From Dryomyza anilis (taxonomy: Eukaryota; Arthropoda; Insecta; Diptera; Dryomyzidae): a DNA stretch of 64,000 nucleotides. The stretch covers positions 79,897,679 to 79,961,678 of the forward strand of contig OX638134.1 of NCBI GenBank assembly GCA_951804985.1. The letters run 5' to 3'. The notes under the pieces are model-generated. The model saw only the letters and a program-made list of their open reading frames with translations, was not told the DNA's origin and made no database searches. The position numbers and the translations under genes were made by a program. Positions 1 to 12,579 of this stretch are shown piece after piece; position 1 is the first letter of the stretch, and each line of letters opens with the position of its first letter.

Positions 1-540
1 CCACAGTGCTTTTGCCCACATTTTATTGAATGAAAATCAATGAAATTGTCTGCTGCTACTGCCTCCTTGGCGAGTGAAAGTTGAAAGCTTTTGTTTGCAC
101 TGTTGGCAGTTTTCGCTCTTTGAAGTGTTGAAGTTCAGCTGCGAAAGCGAACACCAAAGTAGAATGGAAAGTGAATGAATGGGAGTAATGTTTATGAAAT
201 GTTTAAATATTGCATTATTTTCTATACATAACCTGTATTAACCTCGTTTGGTTAAAATATAAAACATATTTATAGTTATAAATTTCACATTTGAATTATA
301 GATTTATTCTTGAGATCTTGACCTAAACTTTGACATTGTTGAAAGCTCCCATTGTTGCCAATTTTCACCGATTTATCTTAGTTGAATTTTTTAACGTTTA
401 ACTCTTTTTCGATTTTTGAACTGAGTATTTTTTGATAATATGCTTCAGAAATAAATTCACAAATAATAAAAAAAATAATTAAAGAATGCATAAAAGTAAT
501 GCTTATGACAAATTTAAATATTCTTTTATCAAATATGAAC
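1..540. other. AT-rich intergenic DNA
   Basis: No gene or repeat structure is visible. The single short open frame here (378-563, minus strand) has no recognisable motif and is Ile/Phe/Lys-rich, as expected of AT-rich noncoding DNA. Confidence 0.5.
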
Positions 541-2475
541 TTTCTTCGAATTGAGACTAACACTTGATAAGCAATTTCTTGGAAGTGAGACTAACTTCGA
601 ATTAAAATGATGATCATCGAATTGAGATTTTCTTCAGATTGAGACTTTCAGCTAATTGAGTCTTTCTTTGTATTGAGATTTTCTTCCAGTTGGGAAGTTC
701 TTTGAAGTGAGAACAACTTCGAATTGAAAGGATGACCATGGAATTGAGATTTTCTTCAGATTGAGACTTTCAGCTAATTGAGTCTTTCATTGAATTGAGA
801 TTTTCTTCCAGTTAAGACGTTCTTTGATGTGAGACCTAACTTTGAATTAAAATGATGATCATCGAATTGAGATTTTCTTCAGATTGAGACTCAGCTAATT
901 GAGTCTTTCTTTGAAATGAGATTTTCTTTCAGTTGAGACGTTCTTTGAAGTGAGACCTAACTTCGAATTGAAAGGATGACCATCGAATTGAGATTTTATT
1001 CAGATTGAGACTTTCAGCTAATTGAGTCTTTCATTGAATTGAGATTTTCTTCCAGTTAAGACGTTCTTTGATTTGAGACCTAACTTTGAATTAAAATGAT
1101 GATCATCGAATTGAGATTTTCTTCAGATTGAGACTCAGCTAATTGAGTCTTTCTTTGAAATGAGATTTTCTTTCAGTTGAGACGTTCTTTGAAGTGAGAC
1201 CTAACTTCGAATTGAAAGGATGACCATCGAATTGAGATTTTCTTCAGATTGAGACTTTCAGCTAATTGAGTCTTTCATTGAATTGAGATTTTCTTTCAGT
1301 TGAGACGTTCTTTGAAGTGAGACCTAACTTCGAATTAAAATGATGACCATCGAATTGAGATTTTCTTCAGATTGAGACTTTCAGCTAATTGAGTCTTTCT
1401 TTGAAATGAGATTTTCTTTCAGTTGAGACGTTCTTTGAAGTGAGACCTAACTTCGAATTGAAAGGATGACCATCGAATTGAGATTTTCTTCAGATTGAGA
1501 CTTTCAGCTAATTGAGTCTTTCTTTGAAATGAGATTTTCTTTCAGTTGAGACGTTCTTTGAAGTGAGACCTAACTTCGAATTGAAAGGATGACCATCGAA
1601 TTGAGATTTTCTTCAGATTGAGACTTTCAGCTAATTGAGTCTTTCATTGAATTGAGATTTTCTTCCAGTTAAGACGTTCTTTGATGTGAGACCTAACTTT
1701 GAATTAAAATGATGATCATCGAATTGAGATTTTCTTCAGATTGAGACTCAGCTAATTGAGTCTTTCTTTGAAATGAGATTTTCTTTCAGTTGAGACGTTC
1801 TTTGAAGTGAGACCTAACTTCGAATTGAAAGGATGACCATCGAATTGAGATTTTCTTCAGATTGAGACTTTCAGCTAATTGAGTCTTTCTTTGAAATGAG
1901 ATTTTCTTTCAGTTAAGACGTTCTTTGAAGTGAGACCTAACTTCGAATAGAAAGGATGACCATCGAATTAAGATTTTCTTCAGATTGAGACTTTCAGCTA
2001 ATTAAGTCTTTCATTGAATTGAGATTTTCTTCCAGTTAAGACGTTCTTTGAAGTGAGACCTAACTTCGAATTGAAAGGATGACCAACGAATTGAGATTTT
2101 CTTCAGATTGAGACTTTCAGCTAATTGAGTCTTTCTTTGAAATGAGATTTTCTTTCAGTTGAGACGTTCTTTGAAGTGAGACCTAACTTCGAATTGAAAG
2201 GATGACCATCGAATTGAGATTTTCTTCAGATTGAGACTTTCAGCTAATTGAGTCTTTCTTTGAAATGAGATTTTCTTTCAGTTAAGACGTTCTTTGAAGT
2301 GAGACCTAACTTCGAATTGAAAGGATGACCATCGAATTAAGATTTTCTTCAGATTGAGACTTTCAGCTAATTGAGTCTTGCTTTGAAATGAGATTTTCTT
2401 TCAGTTGAGACGTTCTTTGAAGTGAGACCTAACTTCGAATTCAAAGGATGACCATCGAATTGTGATTTTATACAG
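541..2475. repeat. 123-bp satellite array with nested 17-18 bp subunits
   Basis: About 15 copies of a unit near 123 bp. The marker CTTCGAATTGAAAGGATGAC recurs at about 961, 1205, 1451 and onward, with a variant (CTTTGAATTAAAATGATGATC) near 1084. A 121-bp subtype lacks a TTC beside CAGCTAATTGAG, and the two subtypes alternate in places, so there is a higher-order pattern. Each monomer is built from about seven 17-18 bp subunits sharing the pattern TTGAGAnTTTCTT. The left edge (541-720) and right edge (2460-2780) decay gradually, which is usual where homogenisation fades at an array's ends. It has no coding capacity. Confidence 0.93.
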
Positions 2476-5020
2476 ATTAAGACTTTACCAATTGAGATTA
2501 TCTTCGATTGGTCATTTTCTTCAAATTGCGACTTTCAGCGATTTGAGTCTTTCTTCGAATTGAGATTTATTCTGAGTTTAGACTTTCATTGAATTGAGAT
2601 TTTCTTTGAATTGCGAATCTACATTCGAAATTAGGCATTTCTTGAATTGCAGCATTTTTCGATTTTTTTTTCTTCGAATGGGTATAAACTCCATTGAAGC
2701 TATATTCAAAATGTACCATTCTTAAATTCTTCTTCGAATTGGCACGTTCTTCGAATTGATACGTTCATAGAATTAATATCTTCTTCTTTTTTTCTTAAAT
2801 ATTCGTATTTAAAATATAAAAATATTCTGCTCATCAGTTAAATATAACTCTTTTTCAATTATATTATTTCTATTTAAAAACAAAATTATTCATATAAATA
2901 CTTTAATTGAATAATGATTTAATATTGTCTCCCTATTAAAATCAGCTGTCACGTGAATTTTTCAACTTAACAACGTTTTTCGTATTGAGAGTTACTCCAA
3001 ACTTTAGCTGAAGCTCACGAACTCTATTGGTCTGGAGGCTTTCTTTTCAATCTAATACTTTTTTACTTTCATAAAATGTTATTGTTCTTCACGATTCGAC
3101 ACCTCACCCAAAACACTTAATAAAAGTAACCGTGAGCTTTTGCAGAATATGCTGTCAACCTGAAAGCTCTTGAAAACTGTCACTTTTTTTCAGAAAAACT
3201 CTCTCTTGTACACTCTATCTCTCTTTGTGACGACGTCACCTACGCTCTTTTATGTTTTGTATATTTTGTTACCGCTATTTCGCCTATCTCTGAGAATTAC
3301 CATATTTTGCATCAATGTTTTTTTGTTGCTGTTCTTGGTAGCAAAGTTTGCATTGGCTTTTGGCCAATTCAAATATTACGAAAGATGAGGAAGAAGAGCA
3401 AGCGCTGAGAGCTTTTTGCTAAGCAAGCACAAAAGAATTTTCCGAGAGACACTTCAGATGAAAAATACAAACGTCTGCAAGCGCATACGTTATGCGTGCG
3501 GTGCTGATGTTGGAAAAAAGTCAAAAATATAAAATTGAAAAAAATATATATATATATTTGTTATTTTGAAAAATATAAAAATTGCAAGTGTTTAAATTTT
3601 AATAAAACCTCAAAAAAATGCCACACAAAGTTATAGTTAAAGTGAATAAAATTAAACGGCTCTATGTTTTAGAGTATTTAACATTAATATAAAATTAAAA
3701 ACATGTTATTTATGTGCTTTTAAATAGAATGCGTGCAATTGTAAGTTCTTAAAATTATTATGAAACCATTTAAAAGGCTTAAAGAACCTTTTAAGATTCT
3801 CCAAAAAAACCAAAGAACCTCAGCGCAATTTCGACTTTACAAAATATTTGCAAAAATTAAGCACTTACATCGATGGTGCCTTATACTTTGTATGTTTTAA
3901 CAGTTTGTGTAGTAAATAAAACCATTAAAACAAAAATTAAATGTCATAAAAAAAAGGTTTATAACCTCGAAAATAAACGCAATTCGTCAAAACGCATGTT
4001 GGCCTCAACAGAGATGAAGAATAAGGAAAAATAAAACAAAATAAAATTGTGCTTCTTATAAAACGCTTATTTTTATGGCCTCCACGTAACGCAGACACAA
4101 TCGAGCATATGTCCTGCAGAGAGCCTTTTTTTTTTTGTTTGCCCTGTACTTGGGCTAAGGACATGTGCACTGGGTGTTGTTGTTGTTGTTGTTATTGTTC
4201 TCATAATACTGCTCCGCAAACATTTTGCTCCTTGCTCCCCGATATTCTCTTCAGAACCTCTCTTTATTATAGGCCCCCATCATCACTACCATTAACATCA
4301 TCAACGTCTTTGTCGTCGTCGTCGTCGTTAAACATGCAACATTTTTTAGACACCTCCGCCCACAGACCCTACTCTGCACATTATTTACACAGCTTGTTTT
4401 AATGTGTTTTCAATTCAATATATTTTTTCTGTTCAATACATCATACCTTTACCTCTATGTTGTGCGAAGGTCTTGAACCGACCGCCTGTCGTGATCTCTA
4501 ATCTATGTGTTTTTCCTGCGGAATTCTATTCATTACAGTTGTCAATAATTGTCAATCAATGTAGTTTTCATTTTAGAGTTTTAAAACAAAAGTTTTAGAA
4601 TTTATATGCTTTATATTCCGTTTTATATCATCCAGAAATTCGCAGTATTTGATTGAAATTTAGATAATTTCATCAGAATATGATTGATATTTAAACAGTT
4701 TTATCAAGCCTCAATTCATTTCCGTTTAACTCAGTGTATATGTGATGTGAATCATTGTTGGTCTTTATAATAAACTGTTTTTGGAATTTCTTTTATGAAA
4801 ATCAAATTCTCATTAAAAATGTTGTATATTCTATCAAAAAGGTATCATCATTTTTTTAGTTTAGTCTTGATAAAAAATAGCAATACTAATATTACGTCCT
4901 TGGTAAAGTAAATTTATTAAACTATATTTTCAAAATTTCAATAATTACTATATTCAAAATTATTTTTGACAATTACTGATCGACAATAATGTTTGGAATA
5001 GTCTCGGGCATAAATTTTCT
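2476..5020. other. Intergenic DNA, no supported gene
   Basis: Up to about 2780 the sequence is a decayed fringe of the 123-bp array. Beyond that it is ordinary AT-rich DNA with a short CTTT-rich stretch and a (GTT)n/(GTC)n patch near 4170-4330. Open frames at 3170-3388, 4049-4402 and 4404-4598 are dominated by Phe/Leu/Ser/Cys runs from T-rich or trinucleotide sequence. No domain or splice context supports them as genes. Confidence 0.45.
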
Positions 5021-5998
5021 TCAGAAAGAATAAAGTAGAGAAAGGCAGAATTGTCACGGGAAAATTGTATTAAGGAAGAATTGTCTGAAGAATGAATTTT
5101 CTCAGCGAAAATTTATCTGTAAAATTTATTGTTTCGAAGTATAATTGGCCGATTGATCGATGAATTTAATATTTCTTTCATTTGTCTCAAGGATGAATTG
5201 TTTTGAACAAAATGTCTTGGAGAGAATTGTCTAGATGTAGAATGGTCTCGGGAAAGAATTCTTTTGGCTTCAAAATAAAATTGTCTCGGTGAAGAGTTGT
5301 CGTATAAATGAATTGTCTTGGGGAAGAAAATTTTCTACTTGTTTCTACTGTTCTAAATAGTCTCAGGAAAGGACTGTCTTGAAATTCGTGAAAGATTTGT
5401 CTATTAAATCTTAAGGAAACGTTGTCTTGGAAAAGAATTTTGTTGGGGGAAAATTGATTTGGGGAAAAAAGATCTTGGGGAAAAATTATCTGAAGAATAA
5501 TTTGTCTCGAATGAATTGTATCGGGAAGTAATGTTTGTCTCGGAGAAAAATTATCAAGAGTAAGAATTAACTTGAGGTAGAGTTGTCTCAAAAATTAATT
5601 GTTTCAGAGAAGAATTTTTTGAATAATTAATTGTTTCAATTGTCTCTAGAATAAGTTGTGTTGAGAACACAATGTCTTGGAGAGAGTTGTCTTGAGGTTT
5701 TAGGGAAAAGTTTTCTTGGAAAAGAATTTTCTCGGGTAAAAATTGTCTGATTGCTGAATTTTAAGAAGGAAGAAGGAATATTTTCGCGAAGAATTGTGCA
5801 GTGTAGAATTGGCCTCCTAATTGGTGGCATCAATAATTCCTTCAATAGTTCAATAGGAAGGAATTGCCTTATAGAAAATTATTTTATGGGAAAACTTGTC
5901 TGAAGATAGAATTGTTTCGGGAAATAATTGTTTTGGGGATCATTTATCTCAAAGAAAAATTGTCACCGGGAAATTGTCTCAAGAAAGAATTGAATGGG
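5021..5998. repeat. Degenerate ~17-18 bp tandem array (GAATTGTCTCGGGAA type)
   Basis: The words AAGAATTGTCT, TTGTCTCGG and GGGGAAGAA recur every 16-20 bp across nearly 1 kb with considerable divergence. The minus-strand open frames at 5187-5591 and 5636-5845 are translations of this array and are not treated as genes. A short patch at 17385-17430 inside the Helitron resembles it (AAGAATTGTCTTG). Confidence 0.8.
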
Positions 5999-6046
5999 TG
6001 ATAATTGCCGGCATCCGAGCGAGCAGATCATAGAATTATCATAGAA

Positions 6047-6476
6047 CCCTAGTAGAAATTTTGGTAGGGCCATGGTCATGAAGTGATCATGTCATTCTTT
6101 GAGATGATCGGGATATGACGAGGCCCATAATGTCATTGTAACGCAGTGTCCTGATCATGTACTGACCTCAGGCCATGATCATGTACTGATCGGGCAATTC
6201 CCCATTTTATTATTTACCCGACAATTGCCTTGTCAGAGCCCGAGCATAATAGGGTTTCTCTCATTAAATCTTGATCATTGTCTGATGCTAATTTCGTTAT
6301 GAGGAACAAATAATGTAGCTATGATCGGGAACATTGACTGTTTAGATAATGTAAACCCTGCTATAGTAAGCATGATAAGGGCATGCAAAGTCAATGATCA
6401 TATTTTCTCTAATATGGCTTACCCAACGAAAACCCGATAATTTCCCGATGGCGCTTCGGGCAAATTTCTACTAGGG
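6047..6476. mobile_element. Non-autonomous TIR element, CCCTAGTAG termini, 430 bp
   Basis: Terminal inverted repeats CCCTAGTAGAAATTT (left) and AAATTTCTACTAGGG (right) bound 430 bp with no coding capacity. The flanks show at most a 2-bp AA duplication. The interior is less AT-rich than its surroundings and holds at least eight copies of TGATC, often as the palindrome TGATCA or as TGATCGGG. Superfamily unassigned. Its architecture resembles the element at 23675-24167. Confidence 0.75.
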
Positions 6477-6479
6477 AAT

Positions 6480-7380
6480 GGCAATTCAACTTTTAAAATT
6501 TTTGTATACGTAATAGTCATTAATATATATATATATTTTTTTTTTTAAATTATATTCTAAGCATTATTTGTGTATAGATATAGTTATTATAGTATATAAA
6601 TTAAGAATTGATTATATAGTACGAAAGAGGCATTTGTAAATATTTAATAAAGTCTAAAATAGTACTGAAAACAATTTTCAAACTTTTTGTAAACAGTTCA
6701 GCTGCAATAATTGCATTATTTGTTGCATGTAATAAAGAGATCCGAGTAGGTGATGATCAAATTCATTAGCAAAATGCTTTAGCTTCAGAATTCCATTAAG
6801 TTATCGTATGCGTCAAAGTAAAATACGCAAAATGCAGTGCAACTTGCTTTCAAATAATTAATGCATAGCATAATTTCCGTACTACAAAGTGTGTGGGTTG
6901 TACTAGATGAAGGTTCTAAGTGAATGAAAGAATTTAGAAGATAGTTGTGAAGGTTATAATTATGAATAGGTTATAATAAAAGCAGAATAATCTAAAAATA
7001 TAAAAGATTATAAGTGAATATTAATTAAAAATGCTAACTATAGATAGCAAGGGTTAATTATGTATAGGACTTGTTCAGAAAAAGAAAATAAAGCTAAAAG
7101 CTGCTTGTGTTTACAAAATTTTAAAAATGGAATTTAAGACTTTAAGAATTTAAGACCTTCTTTATCAGACTGAATAAAAATAAAAATGAAAAATAAATCA
7201 ATTAACAATGGGAGAAAAAGTAGAAATAAATAAAAAAGTAGAAAAATGTTACAACTGAGGCAATATAATAAACTGCAAAATAACTGGTCTTATAGAATAA
7301 AACAAAAAAATATTGTTATAAATTAAAGAAATTTGTAGAAAAAAGAAAAATAAATAAAATTAGGAAAATAAGAAGACATG
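6480..7380. other. AT-rich intergenic DNA
   Basis: A (TA)n run near 6521-6535 and A-rich sequence. I see no gene, RNA or clear repeat. Confidence 0.45.
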
Positions 7381-8035
7381 AAATTGATATGAAGAAGATT
7401 GAAGGATGACTAGAAGAAAATAGAAAGAAGGAATAAAGAAGATATAAAGAAGACATAAATAATATATAAAGATAAAATGAAGATGTAAAGAAGATATAAA
7501 GAAGATATAAAGAAGATATAAAGAAGATTTAAAGAAGATATAAAGAAGATATAAAGAAGATATAAAGAAGATATAAAGAAGATATAAAGAAGATATTAAG
7601 AAGATATAAAGGACATATAAAGAAGAACTGAAGATATTAAATAGATATAAAGAAGATATAAAGAAGATATAAAGAAGATATAAAGAAGATGTAAAGAAGA
7701 TGTAAAGAAGATGTAAAGAAGATGTAAAGAAGATATAAAGAAGATAAAAAGAAGATATAAAGAAGATATGAAGAAGATTTAAAGAAAATATAAAGAAGAT
7801 ATAAAGAAGATATAAAGAAGATATAAAGAAGATATAAAGAAGATGTAAAGAAGATGTAAAGAAGATGTAAAGAAGATGTAAAGAAGATATAAAGAAGATA
7901 AAAAGAAGATATAAAGAAGATATGAAGAAGATTTAAAGAAAATATAAAGAAGATATACAGAAGATATAAAGAAGATATAAAGAAGCTATAAAGAAGATAT
8001 AAAGAAGATATGAAGAACAAATGAATAGATAAGAA
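7381..8035. repeat. 11-bp minisatellite (AAAGAAGATAT)n with 154-bp higher order
   Basis: The 11-bp unit AAAGAAGATAT runs for about 55 copies. A block of four GATGTAAAGAA variants followed by AGATAAAAAG and GATATGAAGAAG variants occurs from about 7688 and again from about 7842. The offset of about 154 bp equals 14 units, so there was a segmental duplication inside the array. The 165-residue minus-strand open frame at 7637-8134 (repeated LYIFFISS) exists only because the unit shifts frame regularly, and is rejected as a gene. Confidence 0.92.
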
Positions 8036-8580
8036 GAAAATAGTAAATGAGAAATATACATAAAACAAAGAAATACATAAAACAAAAGTAGAATTTGAAA
8101 AGTAAAAAAGATTAAGAATATTATACAAGCACATAGAATATATATAATAAGTTTATTTGAAAACGCATATAATAGAAAGGAAATAAAAAAAGAATAATTC
8201 TAAAATACAAATATTACCAGAATCATTAAACAAATTACTTGAGCCCCTGTTAAAATCAGCTTAGCAAAACTAAATACTACAAATGCACACGACAACAATT
8301 AACATTACTATTTTGTATATTGTACAATTGTCGCCGATGTTGTCATTACTAATTGTTTTATTTTTATTTTTGTTATACTATATTGTACGCTCTAATAATT
8401 ACGCTCTGCACAAAATCGTCATTTATTTATCTAATTGATTTTTAATTAGCTGCGGACAATTAGTTCAATTAACATGTAGTAGTTGCTTTTGTACATTTTG
8501 TGCAAATTGTTTGGGTTTTAATTGAGCGTATGATAAGTGGTCCGTTAAATAAGTTAAAATAAATAAACCACATAACGAAA
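8036..8580. other. AT-rich intergenic DNA
   Basis: Nothing recognisable. Normal-complexity AT-rich sequence separates the 11-bp array from an A-rich low-complexity block. Confidence 0.4.
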
Positions 8581-9530
8581 ATATATAAGAAATAATATAT
8601 AATCAGATAAAAAATATAGAATTAAAAAAATAATAAATAAAAAATAAAAAAGATATAAAAATAAAAAAATATATAAAAATAAAAAAATATATAAAAAAAA
8701 AGATTTAAAAATAAAATAATAGATAAAAATAATATATAAAAATAAAATAAAAAAGATATCGAAATAAAAGATAAAAAAATATAAAAATAAAAATTAAAAA
8801 AAAAAAGATTGAAAATTAAAAAAAATATAAAAATAATAATAATTAAACGAAGATATAAAAAATAAAAGAATATTTTTTTTTAATTAAAAAAAAATTAAAA
8901 ATCTAAAGAATTAAAAAAAATGGAAAAGAATTAAAAAAAAAATAAAATAAAAATGTAAAGGAATAAAAAAAAAATAAAAATTCGAGATCAAAAAATTAAA
9001 AACAATAATAGAAAAATTTAAAAAAGAATATAACAAAATAAATTGAAATGAAAAATTTAAAGAAAAAAAAAATAAAAAATTTAAAGGAAAAAAATAAAAA
9101 ATTTAAAAGAATAAAAGAATAAAAGGAAAAAAAAAAACAATTTAAAGTAATTAAAAAAAATAAATAAAAAAAGATATAAACAAATAAAGAATAACATTTT
9201 TTAAATTAAAAAAAAAATTTTAAAAAAGTAAAAGTATAAAAAAATGTAAAAGAATTAAAAAAAATGTAAAAGAAAAAAAATAAAATAAAAAATGTAAACT
9301 AATTAAAAAAAAATTAATAAAAAATTCAGAAGCAAAAAATAAAATTTAAAATAAAAAAAGAAAACTTTAAAGGAAAAAATAAAAATTTTAAAGAATGTAA
9401 GATAAAATTTTAAATGAAAAATTAAAAAAAAAAAAAAAAAAAATTAAAGAAAAAAAAAAAATAAAAAAAAATTTAAAAGATAAAGATATAAAAGATTAAG
9501 ATTAAAAATGTTATATATATAAATAAAAGT
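8581..9530. repeat. A-rich low-complexity block (AAAATAAAAAATATA type)
   Basis: Nearly 1 kb of A-runs separated by single T or G bases, with strong strand asymmetry (A on the plus strand) and no fixed period. It is bounded by normal sequence on both sides. Confidence 0.85.
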
Positions 9531-10319
9531 AACCCAGGAAAACCACATGTGTAACTTATATTTAATTAACACTCATACGTCACGTAGTTCCGCAACTTTT
9601 AAAAGCCTTTTTCATAAGTTTCTTTGTTTTTATTTTCATATAACAATTAATTTGTGCTTTGATATTTCCATCCAACTTGCACAACACTTTTAATGCGTTT
9701 CATGTGAATTATCTCGATTTTGATTGACTTTTAATGCCATGTCGAATGTTAATGAGTCTTTGTTTTTGTTCTAAAAGAATTCTGTTATTTTTTGTTTTAC
9801 TTTTTCTATAATGTAGTTTTATAAGTCCTACTTTTCTATATACGTTGTGTGCTTAAGAAAACACAACGCCGTTCATTGAACTTTTCGAACAAATGTTTTT
9901 TGCTACTTTCGTTCTATTACTATTTCTGCGGAAATTATTTACATAATATTCTTTGTGATTTAATTTTTATTTTTCTTGTTTTTTTTTTTTTATTTCTTTT
10001 TGTTATTTTTTAATACTTTTACTTTTGACAAATACATTTTCCACCACACTTTAGCTACAGTAAATTCACTTACGCAACCCATAAAATAAATAAATCTACA
10101 ACAAATTTTATGTCAATCCAACAGAGCTACTTCAGCACCACCTACATGGCACAGACGGCTGCTATTTTAGTTCTGTTGTTTCAATGGTGTTTTGCAAATA
10201 CTTTTGACAAAGTGGAAACAAATTTACAAAAACTGTAGGGGTTGGTTGAAAGTTATGATAATATTTAATACAATCTTATTTTTTTTACTTAAAATAAAAA
10301 AAAGAACTAAATAGTCAAA
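9531..10319. other. Intergenic DNA, T-rich
   Basis: Sequence of normal complexity. No gene, RNA or repeat is supported. Confidence 0.4.
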
Positions 10320-11115
10320 TTTGTAAGTTTGAGTTTTTACGAAAAATGTTTAGTAAAAATTTGATTTTTTTTTTTAACAAAAATTAATTTTAAGTGAAAA
10401 TTTGAATTTTAAGTTAAAAATTTAATTTTTAGTAAAAATTGAATTTTTAGTGAAAAATTGAATTTTTAGTGAAAAATTGAATTTTTAGTGAAAAATTGAA
10501 TTTTTAGTGAAAAATTGAATTTTTAGTGAAAAATTGAATTTTTAGTGAAAAATTGAATTTTTAGTGAAAAATTGAATTTTTAGTGAAAAATTGAATTTTT
10601 AGTGAAAAATTGAATTTTTAGTGAAAAATTGAATTTTTAGTGAAAAATTGAATTTTTAGTGAAAAATTGAATTTTTAGTGAAAAATTGAATTTTTAGTGA
10701 AAAATTGAATTTTTAGTGAAAAATTGAATTTTTAGTGAAAAATTGAATTTTTAGTGAAAAATTGAATTTTTAGTGAAAAATTGAATTTTTAGTGAAAAAT
10801 TGAATTTTTAGTGAAAAATTGAATTTTTAGTGAAAAATTGAATTTTTAGTGAAAAATTGAATTTTTAGTGAAAAATTGAATTTTTGGTGAACAATTGAAA
10901 TTTTAGTGAAGAATTGAATTTTTAGTGAAAAATTGAATTTCTAGTGATAAATTGAATTTTTTTTAGTGAAAAATTGAATTTTTGGTGAAGAATTGAATTT
11001 TTAATAAAAAATTAAATTTTTTGTGAAAATTGAATTTTTAATGAAAAATTTAATTTGTATTGAAATTTTGAATTTTTAGTGAAAAATGGAATACTTAGTC
11101 AAACATTGAATTTAT
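10320..11115 (+). repeat. 19-bp hairpin satellite, array A
   Basis: The unit is AATTTTTAGTGAAAAATTG (19 bp). It consists of 7-bp complementary arms AATTTTT/AAAAATT around the loop AGTG, plus one spacer base. A core at about 10441-10885 has roughly 23 almost identical copies. Both edges are diverged. The same unit forms arrays at 20165, 22480, 31155 and 58500. Confidence 0.95.
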
Positions 11116-12579
11116 AATTCGTGTTTCTTATACTGGACCACGTGTGATTTTTCATTTAATTTTTACATAAACCAATCAATTTATACAAACATAAATAAAA
11201 TGCTAAAATAATAAGAACAAAATTAACAATTTTATATTTTGTTGAATTAAAAAATCTGAAACAAAATAAAGATTTTTAGTTTTATACTATAAAAATTATA
11301 GTATCTTATATAAATTTTATCAAAATATATTAATCTATTAACAAATTATACAAATTAAACAAATTAACAAAATTCCAAAATACAAAAAAAGAAAAAACAA
11401 TTAACCTATTTAAATTTTTATTAAATGGAAAAAAGCCATTTAAATAAAGGCCTTGAGTTTTATACCATTAAAGTGATAGTATCTCATTAACTTATAACCT
11501 TTGCACACTCGTATTAAGTGTCATTAATTAATAACCTATCTACTGCTACAATGGTTTGACGTCTTTCTGACACATGATAGGTTTGTCGACGACATTATAT
11601 AAAATTCATCTATAATGTAAAATACACCCGCAGTTAATTTACAAAATATTCTCAGTACTTAAGGCATAAATGTCATTTTAAATTTTTATATTATTTCATT
11701 ATCTACGATGCATTCTCGTCCGGTCAACTGCATTACGGAGGGGGGGGGGAGGATGGTATTTATAGTGACCACGATTTGAGGAACCGGAAATGTCACAATC
11801 GGTTGGCTTAATGCGGCGAAAACCAGTAGCTTGTTTTGTATGATATTAAATAAATTTAGGATGTGTTGCTGCTGCGGGTAGCTCTTACCATTGTTTTTGT
11901 TGCTATTGCAGTTGCCATCGCAAGGTTGTCATATGTTAAACCATTTTTGGCAATTGTCCCATTCATTCACTCAGCACTCGTAGTCGTAGGTATAAAGTAT
12001 AAATTGTGCAATATAAGTCCAAATATGTAATACCACAACTGCACACAAAATAATACAAATTAACTGTGCAAAAATTTCGCTCAAATTTATTTAATATAAA
12101 TTTCATCAAAAGGTCAAGTACAAAAATACGTTACCGCTATTCTACTCTATTTTTTTATTTTTTATTTTAATTTAATATATTTAGCGTTATGTATGCAAAA
12201 ATATTTATTGATAAAATAGCAATATTTGTTCGGATCAATAAAATTGTTGCACATGTTGGCGTATGCACACATTTTCATAGGTTTTTATTGTTTGTGTTAT
12301 TTTCAGTCATGCTTCATGCCTTGCAAAATATGTAAAATATTTTATTACATGGCAATCAATAAATTCTACCTCATCAAATTGCCATAAACCCAACGCTCAC
12401 ATGCGTCACGCCATCCATGTTCGAGAAACGTGCAATGGGTTTTATATTTTTGTTTCTATTTTTTTATTTTATGCTTTTATTTATAATTTGTATGAGTGAA
12501 TATGATGTTTATGTCAAGTTCTTAATTTTTTGTTTATTATTTATTATTTTGTTTTATTTTTGATATTTCCCCAGACAAA
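11116..12579. other. Intergenic DNA
   Basis: No gene is supported. A G-run (nine Gs near 11741) and a stretch of higher GC at 11700-11840 stand out from the AT-rich background but carry no recognisable signal. Confidence 0.4.

Noticed and set aside
4049..4402. 117-residue plus frame with a Cys run and Ser run
   Set aside because: Cys and Ser runs come from (TGT)n and (GTC)n trinucleotide repeats; no other evidence of coding.
7637..8134. 165-residue minus-strand open frame of repeated LYIFFISS
   Set aside because: It is a direct translation of the 11-bp array; the repetition mirrors the DNA period and there is no start context, splice context or domain.
10320..11115. Hairpin units as tRNA, snoRNA or miRNA clusters
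   Set aside because: The 7-bp AT stems are too short for miRNA precursors and there are no tRNA or snoRNA boxes.
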